A stretch of DNA of 64,000 bases from Bacillota bacterium (GTDB lineage: Bacteria; Bacillota; Clostridia; Clostridiales; Clostridiaceae): contig JAEXLD010000036.1 of the NCBI GenBank assembly GCA_023445445.1, forward strand, positions 1-64,000. Direction: 5' to 3'. Below are positions 52,401 to 61,747 of this stretch, in pieces; position 1 is the first letter of the stretch; each line of letters opens with the position of its first letter. The position numbers and the translations under genes are program-made. Under the pieces are notes generated by a model that saw only the letters and a program-made list of their open reading frames with translations, made no database searches and was not told where the DNA came from.

Positions 52401-53213
52401 TTAAACGATTATTCCTAACATAGATAAGATTACAGCTATTATTAAAACTCCGAATATAATCCATACTGCATTCTTACCATTAGATTTCTTTAATAAGTAA
52501 TAACATACAACAGTAACTAATAATGGAACTAAGTTAGGCATAACCTTATCAAGCATTTCTTGCAACATAAGTGGATTTTCACCAGCTGATATCTGAACTC
52601 CTAATGTTGCTTTTACAGTTGTAGCAATTAATCCTCCAACAACTATTATTCCTAATACGTTAGCCATATTTGCTAATCTATCAAATACACCCTTACCATT
52701 ATCTTCCTTACCCAATACTTCTATTCCTTTTGAATAACCTTTAGTTAATCCAAAGTATTTTAATGGGAAGTATAAGCAATTAATCATTAAGAACATCATT
52801 ATTGCTCCAAATATACTTCCATCTAAAGCAAAGGCTGCTCCTATAGAACCTGCAATTGGCATCCAAGTAAAGTTAAGCAAACTATCTCCAATTCCAGCGA
52901 AAGGTCCCATTAAACTTGTTTTCATAGCAATAACTGATTCTTTTTGATCTTCGTCAGTTGTTTCTTCCATGGCAGATACTATTCCTAAGATAAATGGCAT
53001 AGCTATTGGATGTGTATTAAAATATTCTAAATGTCTTTTCATTGCATTAACTTTTTCTTCTTTTGGTCTATCCTTATACAATTTCTTTAATACTGGTTTT
53101 AATATATATACAGTACTTAAGCTTTGCATTCTTTCATAGTTATGTGACATTTGACATAATTGTGATCTCCAAAATACCTTCATTAACTCTTTTTTAGTAA
53201 TTAAGTTTGCCAT
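52401..53213 (-). CDS. PTS mannose-family IID component
   Basis: The product has 270 residues from the ATG at 53213, whose A overlaps the IIC stop (TAATG). Typical IID segments: ITKKELMKVFWRSQLCQMSHNYERMQ, MKRHLEYFNTHPIAMPFILGIVSAMEE, KTSLMGPFAGIGDSLLNFTWMPIAG; membrane helices in the second half. With IIC it forms the sugar channel of the membrane complex. Confidence 0.94.
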   Translation of the reverse strand: MANLITKKELMKVFWRSQLCQMSHNYERMQSLSTVYILKPVLKKLYKDRPKEEKVNAMKRHLEYFNTHPIAMPFILGIVSAMEETTDEDQKESVIAMKTSLMGPFAGIGDSLLNFTWMPIAGSIGAAFALDGSIFGAIMMFLMINCLYFPLKYFGLTKGYSKGIEVLGKEDNGKGVFDRLANMANVLGIIVVGGLIATTVKATLGVQISAGENPLMLQEMLDKVMPNLVPLLVTVVCYYLLKKSNGKNAVWIIFGVLIIAVILSMLGIIV

Positions 53214-54007
53214 TATAAATCCCAACCTCCTTCTTCAGAATTATCAACCTCTGCTGTTGAAACATTTACAGTTGTTTCTTTTTCTTTCTTAGCCATTATT
53301 AAATCGTATATTCCAGCAAAACATGCACCTATTAATGCTAATGCTAGTGTTGGAAGTCCTAAATAAGTTGTTAATGTAAATCCTAATACTAAGAACATCC
53401 ACATATTCTTTTTAAGCATCATAGTCAATAACATTGCTATACCAACTGCAGGTATTACTTTTGATGCAACTGTTAATCCAGTCATAACACTTGCTGGTAT
53501 AAATGCCATAATTGAATCGATTGCACTAGCACCTAAAAATACTGCTATAAATGTTGGAAATGCTCTACTTAAAAATATAAGTCCAGCCCCCATATATTGT
53601 AGTTTATCTATTTTATCAAAATCTCCTGTTTCAGCAATTTTATCTGCCTTGTGTACTAAAGATATACTAAATGTCTTACATAACATATCAAGTTGTTGAA
53701 CTAAAAGTGATACTGGTATTGCTATTGCTATTCCTGCTGCTTCTCCTCCACCAGATAAAATACCTATTGCTACTCCTACTACAGATCCTGAAATAACATC
53801 AGGTGGTACATAGGTTCCTACATTATTTACACCTAACCACATTAACTCTAAAGTAGCTCCAATAATAAGTCCTTGTCTTAAATCCCCTAAAATAAGTCCA
53901 GTAATAGCTCCTACTAGTAAAGGTTTTCTAAATCCTAAGTGTGGTCCATATTGGTCCCAAGCACATATGCCTGCCCATATAGCAACTAATATAGCTTTAA
54001 TTAACAT
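53213..54007 (-). CDS. PTS mannose-family IIC component
   Basis: The product has 264 residues and many hydrophobic helices. Conserved segments: GICAWDQYGPHLGFRKPLLVGAITGLILGDLRQGLIIGATLELMWLGVNNVGTYVPPD. It binds and translocates the sugar. It follows IIB by 26 nt and overlaps IID. The substrate cannot be read from IIC sequence alone; the operon suggests a galactose-type sulfated sugar. Confidence 0.94.
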   Translation of the reverse strand: MLIKAILVAIWAGICAWDQYGPHLGFRKPLLVGAITGLILGDLRQGLIIGATLELMWLGVNNVGTYVPPDVISGSVVGVAIGILSGGGEAAGIAIAIPVSLLVQQLDMLCKTFSISLVHKADKIAETGDFDKIDKLQYMGAGLIFLSRAFPTFIAVFLGASAIDSIMAFIPASVMTGLTVASKVIPAVGIAMLLTMMLKKNMWMFLVLGFTLTTYLGLPTLALALIGACFAGIYDLIMAKKEKETTVNVSTAEVDNSEEGGWDL

Positions 54008-54033
54008 ATACTACTCTCCCCTTTTTTTATTTT

Positions 54034-54504
54034 TTATATAATATCTTTCATATAAATAACATCATCTTTAGGAACCATTTGTATAAATACTTCAACCCCC
54101 ATATTTATAATTTCCTTAAATGCATTTTCTTCTTCTGGAGTTACTGAAATTGATTTTGTTAATCTCTTTCTTGTTTCGTTATATCTCATTCCGCCAGCAT
54201 TTAATTTTGCTATTTCTAAGCCACCTTTCATAACCTTTAAAACATCTGTTGATGTAGTAAACAATAATAATGTGGCCTTTTTAATAGGATTTTTCTTAAT
54301 AACTTCTATAAATTGATCTACTCCAAAAACTAAAACTCTTACCCCTGAAGGAGCTGCCAATCCTACTACTGATTTTTGAACAGGGTCATTAGAAACCTTG
54401 TCATTAATAATAAGTACTTGTTCTATATTGTAGTCCCCAATCCAAGTTGAACAAACTTGTCCATGTATAAGTCTGTCATCAATTCTAACTAATTTAATAC
54501 TCAC
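54034..54504 (-). CDS. PTS mannose-family IIB component
   Basis: The product has 156 residues with the phospho-acceptor His in IKLVRIDDRLIHGQVCSTWIGD, then IIINDKVSNDPVQKSVVGLAAPSGV and LNAGGMRYNETRKRLTKSISVTPEE. It takes phosphate from IIA and gives it to the incoming sugar. It lies 21 nt after IIA. Confidence 0.95.
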   Translation of the reverse strand: MSIKLVRIDDRLIHGQVCSTWIGDYNIEQVLIINDKVSNDPVQKSVVGLAAPSGVRVLVFGVDQFIEVIKKNPIKKATLLLFTTSTDVLKVMKGGLEIAKLNAGGMRYNETRKRLTKSISVTPEEENAFKEIINMGVEVFIQMVPKDDVIYMKDII

Positions 54505-54525
54505 TTAAATCTCCCCTTTACTTTT

Positions 54526-54957
54526 TTATAAAGCTATTTCATCTTCATTAAATTCATTTAAAACCTTATCACTTATACTTATAAAAGTTTCATTATGTAC
54601 TTTTTCAAGATTTAATTTAACTTCATTTAAAGGTTTATCTCTATTTAATAATAGTTCTAATAATACTGGTAAATTAAATCCTGTATAAGCCGTTAGCTTT
54701 TTACCACTTAATATTAATCTTGAAGTAGCATTACAAGGCGTTCCCCCAAATATATCAGTTAATATAATTACTTCTCTTCCTTTGCTTAAAACATTATAAG
54801 AATCCTCTAATTCCTTTATAACATCTTCTAAATCCTTATCATCTGTTACTGAAATAACCTTATAATTTTCTTGTTTTCCTATAATCATTTCAGCACTATC
54901 CATTGCATATTTTGCAAAGTATCCATGGCTAATTAATATAACTCCTATTTCATTCAT
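54526..54957 (-). CDS. PTS mannose-family IIA component
   Basis: The product has 143 residues with the phospho-acceptor His in GVILISHGYFAKYAMDSAEMIIG and the ILTDIFGGTPCNATSRLI segment. It accepts phosphate from HPr. It is the first gene of the operon, preceded by GAGGAGGATGAGG and, 30 nt upstream of the ATG, by a sigma-54 promoter. Confidence 0.93.
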   Translation of the reverse strand: MNEIGVILISHGYFAKYAMDSAEMIIGKQENYKVISVTDDKDLEDVIKELEDSYNVLSKGREVIILTDIFGGTPCNATSRLILSGKKLTAYTGFNLPVLLELLLNRDKPLNEVKLNLEKVHNETFISISDKVLNEFNEDEIAL

Positions 54958-54986
54958 TTCCTCATCCTCCTCTTGCCATTATTTAT

Positions 54987-55004
54987 AGCAAATATCATGC
55001 CAAA
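54987..55004 (-). promoter_or_regulatory. Sigma-54 (-24/-12) promoter of the PTS/sulfatase operon
   Basis: The minus strand reads TTTGGCATGATATTTGCT: a TTGGCAT (-24) element and a TTTGCT (-12) element with the GG and GC dinucleotides 12 nt apart, as required for sigma-54. The start of transcription would be near 54976, ahead of the IIA ribosome site. The divergent LevR-type activator is the obvious regulator. Confidence 0.88.
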
Positions 55005-55033
55005 TTCTAAAACCTATTATTTTTCAAGACGGT

Positions 55034-55097
55034 AATACTCTTTAATACTCTTTTTTTATAATAAATACTTTTTACTAATACTATTTCAATACTCTTT
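55034..55097. promoter_or_regulatory. Tandem AATACT repeats, candidate upstream activating sequence
   Basis: Five copies of AATACT, mostly followed by C or T residues, begin at 55034, 55044, 55064, 55077 and 55088. On the minus strand they read AGTATT and lie about 30-95 bases upstream of the -24 box. Spacings of 10, 20, 13 and 11 nt are close to helical turns. They suit binding of the hexameric LevR-type activator. Confidence 0.55.
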
Positions 55098-55221
55098 TAA
55101 AAACTTATATAATAACCACAATTAGAAATTCACTTGTTTTTTTTATTAGTTGATTTTAAGATATAGATATAGAGGTACTAAAACATTTACATAATTCTTA
55201 ATGTCACAAAGGAGGATTTTT

Positions 55222-56352
55222 ATGAAAAAAAATTTAAGCTTGATGATTAAACCCTCTTCAAGTAAATGCAACTTAAAATGCAAATATTGTTTTTATAATT
55301 CTATATCTGATGCTAGAGAGATTAAAGATTATGGGTTTATGCAGGAAGATACAGTAAAAAAAATATTAGATAGAGTTTTTGAATATTGCAATGGTGGTAA
55401 TTGCTCAATAGCCTTTCAAGGTGGTGAACCACTACTTGTGGGAATAAACTTCTATAAAGAACTTATTGACTACATAAAAACAAATAATATCAATGGTACA
55501 AGCTTCTCCTTTGCATTGCAAACTAATGGAACTCTTATTAATAATGAATGGGCAAGTTTTTTTAATGAAAATAATTTTCTAATAGGTATATCTTTAGATG
55601 GAAATAAAGATTTGCACAATTTAAATAGAGTAGATTATTTAAATAATGAGTCTTTTAATAGAGTTATGAAGGGGATACATATACTAGAAGAGTATAATGT
55701 AGAATATAATATACTAACAGTTATTACTTCTGCTTTATGCAAAAAAATAGACTCTACATATAAGTTTTATAAAAAGAATAACTTTAATTATCTGCAATTT
55801 ATTCCTTGTTTAGAGCCATTAGAAAACTCTGATATGAATCTAAGTAGCTTCTCTATAACCCCTTCTCAATATGGTGATTTTCTAATTAAACTTTTTGATC
55901 TTTGGTACGATGATATTCTATCTGATAAATATATAAGTATAAGATTATTTGATAACATTTTAGGATTATTCTTTAACCAAGATTATGAGGCATGTGAAAT
56001 GAAAGGAATATGCTCATGTCAGCATATTATAGAAAGTAATGGAGAAGTTTATCCTTGTGACTTTTACACCTATGAATCTTATAGTATCGGAAATATATTA
56101 GAAAACTCCTTTGAAGATATTCATAAAAATAAAAACACATTAGAATTTATAAATTTATCAAAAAGCATAAGTGATAAGTGTAAAAACTGTGCTTATTTCA
56201 CTTTTTGCAGAGGTGGTTGCAGAAGGCATAGAGAAAATCAAAAAGATAACCTAAATTACTTCTGTGAATCATATTATAAATTTTACTCATATTCCTTAGA
56301 TAAATTTAAAAATGTAGCACTTAAAATTCAAAGAGAGAATTTTAGGAGGTAG
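55222..56352 (+). CDS. Anaerobic sulfatase-maturating enzyme (radical SAM, SPASM domain)
   Basis: The product has 376 residues from the ATG at 55222 (AAAGGAGG upstream). The radical-SAM cluster motif is KCNLKCKYCFY (Cys16, Cys20, Cys23), followed by GGEPLL and a C-terminal SPASM region with further Cys (CEMKGICSCQHIIESNGEVYPCDFYTY; CKNCAYFTFCRGGCRRHRE). It converts the active-site Cys of sulfatases to formylglycine without oxygen. The nearby CMPAR sulfatase is its expected substrate. It precedes the levR-like gene by 6 nt. Confidence 0.93.
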   Translation: MKKNLSLMIKPSSSKCNLKCKYCFYNSISDAREIKDYGFMQEDTVKKILDRVFEYCNGGNCSIAFQGGEPLLVGINFYKELIDYIKTNNINGTSFSFALQTNGTLINNEWASFFNENNFLIGISLDGNKDLHNLNRVDYLNNESFNRVMKGIHILEEYNVEYNILTVITSALCKKIDSTYKFYKKNNFNYLQFIPCLEPLENSDMNLSSFSITPSQYGDFLIKLFDLWYDDILSDKYISIRLFDNILGLFFNQDYEACEMKGICSCQHIIESNGEVYPCDFYTYESYSIGNILENSFEDIHKNKNTLEFINLSKSISDKCKNCAYFTFCRGGCRRHRENQKDNLNYFCESYYKFYSYSLDKFKNVALKIQRENFRR

Positions 56353-56358
56353 ATCTAG

Positions 56359-59190
56359 TTGTTACGTATTGAAATGATAAAAAATTATATTTACAAATTT
56401 TGCTCTAATTTAACTGTGGAAGACATAATAAACAATCCCTATATAGGTATTTCATCCTTAGACTTATCTGAAAATTTAGATATATTAAGAAACAATGCAT
56501 CTTCTGATTTAAATAAATTACATAAAGATGGCATTCTTATTAAAATAAAAGGTAAGCCAACAAAATATTTTTATAAAGATCATTTAGAAGAACTATTTAA
56601 TATAAACTTATTTGATTCATCAATTGAGTGCTTATCTTTAATGGAATTAATTAATATTGAAGAAAATAATATTAAGCTTTCTCCTGTATTACAAAAAAAT
56701 AATGATATAGATCCCTTTAATAAATTAATTGGTGCAAATAATAGCCTTGCCCCAATTATAAAATTAGCTAAATCATCTATTTTATACCCTGGTGGGCTTC
56801 ATACATTACTTTTAGGGGAATCTGGAGTAGGTAAAAGTCTTTTTGCTGAACTTATGTACGAATATGGACTAATTAACAACATCTTTTCAAAGGATTCTTC
56901 ATTTGTTGTTTTTAACTGTGCAGATTATGCAAATAACCCAAATTTATTGGTATCTCAACTTTTCGGTTCTGTAAAAGGTGCATATACTGGTGCAGAATCT
57001 GACAGGAGAGGTTTAATAGAAGAGGCTAATAATGGAGTTTTATTTTTAGATGAAATTCATAGACTTCCGCCAGAAGGCCAGGAAATGCTCTTTTTATACA
57101 TAGATAAAAAGAAGTTTAGGAGACTTGGAGAGGTATCTTCTGAAAGAACTTCCAATGTATTAATTATTGCTGCAACTACTGAAAATCCAAATTCTATGTT
57201 GTTAACAACCTTTATAAGAAGAATTCCTTCAATAGTAAAAATTCCAAATTTAAATGATAGAAGCTTAAGTGAAAAACTTATGTTAATAACATCCCTTTAT
57301 GATAATGAAGCAAAAAAGATTAACATGCCTATAATTGCTACTAAAGACTGTCTAGCAGACTTAATGCTTTATAACCCTAAAGGAAATATAGGACAACTAT
57401 CTAGTGATATTCAACTTTCAGTTGCAAGATCTTATCTTGATAGTAGGATGAATAATCTAGACAAGGTATATATAACCAAAGATTCATTTCCATTATATAC
57501 AAATAATTCACTTACTAATATAGATATATCAACTAGACAAAAGGTAGAATTACTTCTAGACAGAGATGAGTATAAATTTTTACCTAAATTAGACTTTAAT
57601 AAAAAAATTACTACTCCATCCTATGATTTTCTTAGATTCTTTAATTCTCAATTGAAAGAAAATAAAGATATTAAAAAAGCCTTTTATGATTATACTCAAT
57701 TAATAGCAAAAAGTTTTGCATTACAAAATATATTTCCTGACTTTATAGATGATGAAATATCTGAAATAGTTACTACATTATCTGATATATTATATGAAGA
57801 CTTAAACTTAATTATTGATAAAAGTTCTTATATAGCTCTAGCATTATATCTTAAGAATTTAAAAGATTGTGATAGTATTATTTGCCACTCATCTCCTTCT
57901 ACTATTGAATTAAGTGAAATACCTTCTGAAATACAAAATATATCTAAAAAACTTATAAAAATATTAGAAGGAAGATTTAATATTTATTGTCCGCCATCAG
58001 AGTTAAATAACCTTATGATAATAATAGATTCATTAAAAACAAAGGAAGTTTTTGAACCTGTAGGAGTTATGATTGCTGCACATGGAGATTCAATAGCCAG
58101 TGATATTGCAAAAGTTGCTAATGATTTACTTAGTATTAACTTTGCTTTATCTGTAAATATGCCTCTTAATGAAAACACAAATAATATATTATCCTTGATA
58201 ATAGAAAATTTAAGAGGTAAAAGTTTTAAAAGGGGATTAATTCTTTTTGCAGATATGGGTTCATTAACTAATCTAGATGAAACAATAAAAAAGGAGACTG
58301 GCATAAATGTAGTAACATTACAATCAATAAATATTCTTTTAGTTATAGAAGCTATAAGAAAATCAATATTTTTAAAAAATGATTTAGAAGACATCTTACG
58401 TGATTTATTATGTACAAACAATAAACTTAATTATTTCTTTAATAAAAAAATAGAAAATTATCTTTCTATTAACAAAAAAAATGTTATTTATACTGTTTGT
58501 AATTCTGGTGAAGGTATTGCAAATTACTTAAAGAATAGCATAGAAGATTTATTAAAAACTTATAATATCTTTAATGTGGAAATAATTCCTTTAAATATAG
58601 AAAATAAGAAGAAGCTACGAGATATTATTAAACAAACTTCAGTAGATAAAAGACCTCTTGCAATAATAGGTAGTATAAATCCAGAAAACAGTGAAGTTCC
58701 ATTTATATCTCTTGAAGATATTCTTTTAAATTCTGGAATCAACAAACTCTTAAATCTCTTAGGAATAAATGAAGAAATTTCAACAAATAAAATGGTAAAA
58801 ACTATAACAAAAGATATAACAATTAATATTACTTGTGATGCAGTTAATAAATATTTAACTATTCTTTCTAGTGATAAAATTAAATCTTCTATACTGGATT
58901 TTATTAATACTATAGAAGCTGAATTGAATATAATTATGACTAACTCTAGCCTTAGTAAAATATTTATTCATATTTCATGCTTAATAGAAAGGCTTTTACT
59001 TAAGGATTTTATTTTAACATCTAATGAAGAGATATCTTCTTACAAAAAAAGAAATGAAAAATATATTTCTATAATTGAAAAAGCGTTCACTTTAATTATA
59101 GATACCTTTAATATATCAATTCCTGAAAATGAGTTGTATTTTATATGTGAAATCGTAAAAGAATCTGAAAAACAAAGTAAAAAAATATAA
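56359..59190 (+). CDS. LevR/ManR-type sigma-54-dependent transcriptional activator with PTS regulation domains
   Basis: The product has 943 residues; the start is TTG with AGGAGG 9 nt upstream (ATG at 56374 is the alternative). Order: an HTH N-terminus; AAA+ domain with Walker A GESGVGKS (153-160), sigma-54 loop GAYTGA (207-212) and Walker B LFLDE (228-232); a first PRD-like region (about 430-500); an EIIA-Man-like domain with His575 in AAHGDSIA; an EIIB-like region; and a second PRD with His871 (IHISCLIERLL). PTS phosphorylation of such His residues sets activity. It is co-transcribed with the maturase and divergent from the sigma-54 promoter it should drive. Confidence 0.92.
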   Translation: MLRIEMIKNYIYKFCSNLTVEDIINNPYIGISSLDLSENLDILRNNASSDLNKLHKDGILIKIKGKPTKYFYKDHLEELFNINLFDSSIECLSLMELINIEENNIKLSPVLQKNNDIDPFNKLIGANNSLAPIIKLAKSSILYPGGLHTLLLGESGVGKSLFAELMYEYGLINNIFSKDSSFVVFNCADYANNPNLLVSQLFGSVKGAYTGAESDRRGLIEEANNGVLFLDEIHRLPPEGQEMLFLYIDKKKFRRLGEVSSERTSNVLIIAATTENPNSMLLTTFIRRIPSIVKIPNLNDRSLSEKLMLITSLYDNEAKKINMPIIATKDCLADLMLYNPKGNIGQLSSDIQLSVARSYLDSRMNNLDKVYITKDSFPLYTNNSLTNIDISTRQKVELLLDRDEYKFLPKLDFNKKITTPSYDFLRFFNSQLKENKDIKKAFYDYTQLIAKSFALQNIFPDFIDDEISEIVTTLSDILYEDLNLIIDKSSYIALALYLKNLKDCDSIICHSSPSTIELSEIPSEIQNISKKLIKILEGRFNIYCPPSELNNLMIIIDSLKTKEVFEPVGVMIAAHGDSIASDIAKVANDLLSINFALSVNMPLNENTNNILSLIIENLRGKSFKRGLILFADMGSLTNLDETIKKETGINVVTLQSINILLVIEAIRKSIFLKNDLEDILRDLLCTNNKLNYFFNKKIENYLSINKKNVIYTVCNSGEGIANYLKNSIEDLLKTYNIFNVEIIPLNIENKKKLRDIIKQTSVDKRPLAIIGSINPENSEVPFISLEDILLNSGINKLLNLLGINEEISTNKMVKTITKDITINITCDAVNKYLTILSSDKIKSSILDFINTIEAELNIIMTNSSLSKIFIHISCLIERLLLKDFILTSNEEISSYKKRNEKYISIIEKAFTLIIDTFNISIPENELYFICEIVKESEKQSKKI

Positions 59191-59225
59191 GTAGAGATAT
59201 TAAGATCTCTACTTATATTTTTATT
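59183..59225. terminator. Bidirectional terminator between levR-like gene and fetB
   Basis: A 16-bp stem, AAATATAAGTAGAGAT against ATCTCTACTTATATTT, with loop ATTAAG and T-rich sequence on both sides, overlaps both stop codons of the convergent genes. Confidence 0.85.
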
Positions 59226-59959
59226 TGCTTTCTATCATTGAAGAATTTCTTATAACTTAAATATGTTGCCATCATTACAGAGAAAGAAGTTGATGAAACC
59301 ATCATAAAAGTAACCATTATTTGAAACTTAACTGCTAGTAATGGGGAAGCCCCTCCTAATATTAATCCTGTCATCATTCCTGGTAAGGATACTATTCCTA
59401 AGGTTTTAGCTGAATCTATGCTTGGCATAATAGAAAGTTTAATACTTTCTCTAATTATATCTTGAGATGCATCCTTTATATTTGCCCCTAAAGCTAATTT
59501 AATTTCTACTGCTGTTCCATTATTTTTATAGCTATTAATTAGATTTTTATAGGCTAATGACAATGCTACCATTGAGTTACTTACTACCATTCCAGCTACT
59601 GGTATAATCTCACTAGGAATAAATTTTATAGCTTTAGATAATACTAAAACACCTAAAGTAATACTTGTACCAATTAAAATTGAAATAAAGGAAATAAATA
59701 GTTGATTCTCTATTATTTCTTTCTTTTTTCTAGTATTTAATGCAGCATTAAATACCATTACTATAATTAAAATAATAGTAAATATAGGCTTTTCAAGACC
59801 AAAGATAAAGTTTAATAAATAACCTACTATTAAAAGTTGAACTATAGCTCTTATCATACTAAAAATTATTTCTTTTTCTAAATCTAATTTATCTTTATAA
59901 GAAATAAAAACAGGAATTGCTACTAGTATAGATGACAATATTAATGATTCTGTACTCAT
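59213..59959 (-). CDS. fetB: FetB/YbbM-type ABC transporter permease (UPF0014)
   Basis: The product has 248 residues with about seven helices and the UPF0014 segments MIRAIVQLLIVGYLLNFIF, SEIIPVAGMVVSNSMVALSLAYKNL, ALGANIKDASQDIIRESIKLSIMPSIDSAKTLGIVSLPGMMTGLILGGASPL. The E. coli FetAB homologue exports iron; the substrate here is inferred. It lies 1 nt after fetA. Confidence 0.88.
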   Translation of the reverse strand: MSTESLILSSILVAIPVFISYKDKLDLEKEIIFSMIRAIVQLLIVGYLLNFIFGLEKPIFTIILIIVMVFNAALNTRKKKEIIENQLFISFISILIGTSITLGVLVLSKAIKFIPSEIIPVAGMVVSNSMVALSLAYKNLINSYKNNGTAVEIKLALGANIKDASQDIIRESIKLSIMPSIDSAKTLGIVSLPGMMTGLILGGASPLLAVKFQIMVTFMMVSSTSFSVMMATYLSYKKFFNDRKQIKI

Positions 59960-59960
59960 C

Positions 59961-60617
59961 CTATAACACCTCTACCTTCTCTATCTTTCCATTTTTCATC
60001 GCTACTCTTTTATTAAAAATCCTTTTACTCTGTTCATTATTATGAGTAATCCATAATATAGTTACTCCTGAATTATTTAATTCTTTTATATAATTTTCTA
60101 CTATAACAGTATTATCATTATCTAGAGCTGATGTCACTTCATCTAACAATAAAATATCTGGAATAAATATTAAACTTCTAATTAGAGAAATTCTTTGTTT
60201 TTCTCCACCTGATAGTAAATTTATATCCTTACTTAAATAGGATTCATCTAAATTGAAAATGTTAAGAAGCTCTATTATTCTCTTTTTATCTATTTCTTTA
60301 TGCCTTATTTTAAATGGAAATTCTAGATTTTCCTTTACTGTATGTCCAAAAAGATATGGTAATTGTGTACAATAACTTATCTTTCGCCTAAGGTCTATTG
60401 GGTCATATGACATATAGTTTTTTCCAATATATTTTATTTCACCCTTAGAAGGAGATATTAAATCTGCTAAAAGTCTAAGGAATGTACTTTTTCCTCCTCC
60501 AGATCCCCCCACAATTGAAATGCAGTCTCCCTTATTAACCCGTAAGCAAATATCATCAATAATAATATTATCTTTATCCTTAAAAGTTACATTTTCTATA
60601 TTTAATATATCCACCAT
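59961..60617 (-). CDS. fetA: FetA/YbbL-type ABC transporter ATP-binding protein
   Basis: The product has 218 residues with Walker A SIVGGSGGGKSTFLRL, Q-loop YCTQLPYLFG, signature LLSGGEKQRISLIRSL and Walker B ILLLDEVTSALD. It is short and compact like FetA and pairs with the following permease gene. A minus-strand terminator after padR precedes it, so it has its own promoter in 60618-60735. Confidence 0.9.
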   Translation of the reverse strand: MVDILNIENVTFKDKDNIIIDDICLRVNKGDCISIVGGSGGGKSTFLRLLADLISPSKGEIKYIGKNYMSYDPIDLRRKISYCTQLPYLFGHTVKENLEFPFKIRHKEIDKKRIIELLNIFNLDESYLSKDINLLSGGEKQRISLIRSLIFIPDILLLDEVTSALDNDNTVIVENYIKELNNSGVTILWITHNNEQSKRIFNKRVAMKNGKIEKVEVL

Positions 60618-60735
60618 GCCTCACCTCATAACAATTTCATCAATATCGAAATTCAATATCGTAATATGATAATACCATATTTTAATTATATTTACAAACT
60701 TATGGTATAAATCTTTCTTATTTATTAAATAAAAA

Positions 60736-60760
60736 AAGGAGTTATTAACTATAACTCCTT
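60736..60760 (-). terminator. Intrinsic terminator after padR-like gene
   Basis: The stem AAGGAGTTAT against ATAACTCCTT, with loop AGTTA, is followed by TTTTTTTATT on the minus strand, just past the stop. Confidence 0.86.
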
Positions 60761-60762
60761 AA

Positions 60763-61068
60763 CTACATAATTTCACCAACTAATATTTTTAAATTTTTCT
60801 TTAATTCTATTAGAAGTTGATTCCCCTTTTCTGTAGTTTTATAATACTTTCTTACTTTTCCATTAACTATTTTATCTTCTTTTTCTAATAGTTCTTCATC
60901 TACCATAAGCTTTAATATGGGATATATTGTTCCTGGACTAACTGTATAACCATGTTCCTTAAGCTCTTCTATCATCCAGCTTCCATAAAAACTTCCTTCA
61001 CTTCCATGATGCAAAATATGTATATATATCAGACCATTAAATACTTTTCTTATTATTTGATTCTTCAA
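60763..61068 (-). CDS. PadR-family transcriptional regulator
   Basis: The product has 101 residues: a winged helix with YIHILHHGSEGSFYGSWMIEELKEHGYTVSPGTIYPILKLMVDEELLEKED and a short C-terminal helix. PadR proteins usually repress transporter or detoxification genes. It lies between arsC and fetAB, and the target is not known; no operator was identified. Confidence 0.88.
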   Translation of the reverse strand: MKNQIIRKVFNGLIYIHILHHGSEGSFYGSWMIEELKEHGYTVSPGTIYPILKLMVDEELLEKEDKIVNGKVRKYYKTTEKGNQLLIELKKNLKILVGEIM

Positions 61069-61156
61069 AGCTCCATCCCCTTATTTAAACTTAATAAGTA
61101 ATAATATTATAATTCATTATGTTATTTGTTACAAAAATATTTATATACTAAAAAAA

Positions 61157-61561
61157 TTAAATCTTCTTCTCTTTAATTCTTTCTATTAGCGCCTTGATAT
61201 TTTCTTCTATTTTTTTTGCAATATCAATAAATTCTTCATCAGATTTACCAGTAGGGTCATCAAGTCCCCAATCCTCTATATGATTAACTAATACAACCGG
61301 GCATACAACATTACATCCCATTTTTATTACTATATCTACCTTTGGTATATCGCTAATTAACTTAGACTTTTGACTTTCATTCATATCTATACCATATAGT
61401 TTCTTAATTATTCTTACTGCATCTTGATTAATTTCTGGCTTAGTTTCAGTTCCTGCTGAATAACTTTCAAAAACATCGTGTCCATATAATTTTCCTAGAG
61501 CTTCAGCCATCTGAGATCTACAAGAATTATGGACACAAATAAAGGCTACCTTCTTCTTCAT
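61157..61561 (-). CDS. arsC: Thioredoxin-type arsenate reductase (low-molecular-weight phosphatase fold)
   Basis: The product has 134 residues with the P-loop ICVHNSCRSQMAEA (Cys9, Cys14), the redox pair in MGCNVVCPV (Cys83, Cys87), and EDWGLDDPTGKSDEEF. These are the catalytic and resolving Cys of the Gram-positive ArsC that reduces arsenate to arsenite. No ars efflux pump is seen beside it. The related tyrosine phosphatases lack the C-terminal Cys pair, which favours ArsC. Confidence 0.92.
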   Translation of the reverse strand: MKKKVAFICVHNSCRSQMAEALGKLYGHDVFESYSAGTETKPEINQDAVRIIKKLYGIDMNESQKSKLISDIPKVDIVIKMGCNVVCPVVLVNHIEDWGLDDPTGKSDEEFIDIAKKIEENIKALIERIKEKKI

Positions 61562-61678
61562 TTTAACTCCCCTTAAATTAATTTTATTATATACCTTTTA
61601 CCTTACTTTCAATATAGATTGTTATCTATACCTTGTCAATAAATTGAAACTACAAAATACTCTGAAATTTTTAAATGC

Positions 61679-61702
61679 AAAAAGCTCGGTAAAATACCGA
61701 GC
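61679..61702 (-). terminator. Intrinsic terminator after pepA
   Basis: The stem GCTCGGTA against TACCGAGC is followed by TTTTTGC on the minus strand, 46 nt beyond the pepA stop. Confidence 0.82.
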
Positions 61703-61747
61703 CATTACTATAACTATTACTTCTTACTTATTAAATATTACCTATCT

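Noticed and set aside
57984..58421. Minus-strand frame of 145 codons inside the levR-like gene
   Set aside because: It is antisense to the EIIA-like domain of the regulator and has no recognisable protein features.
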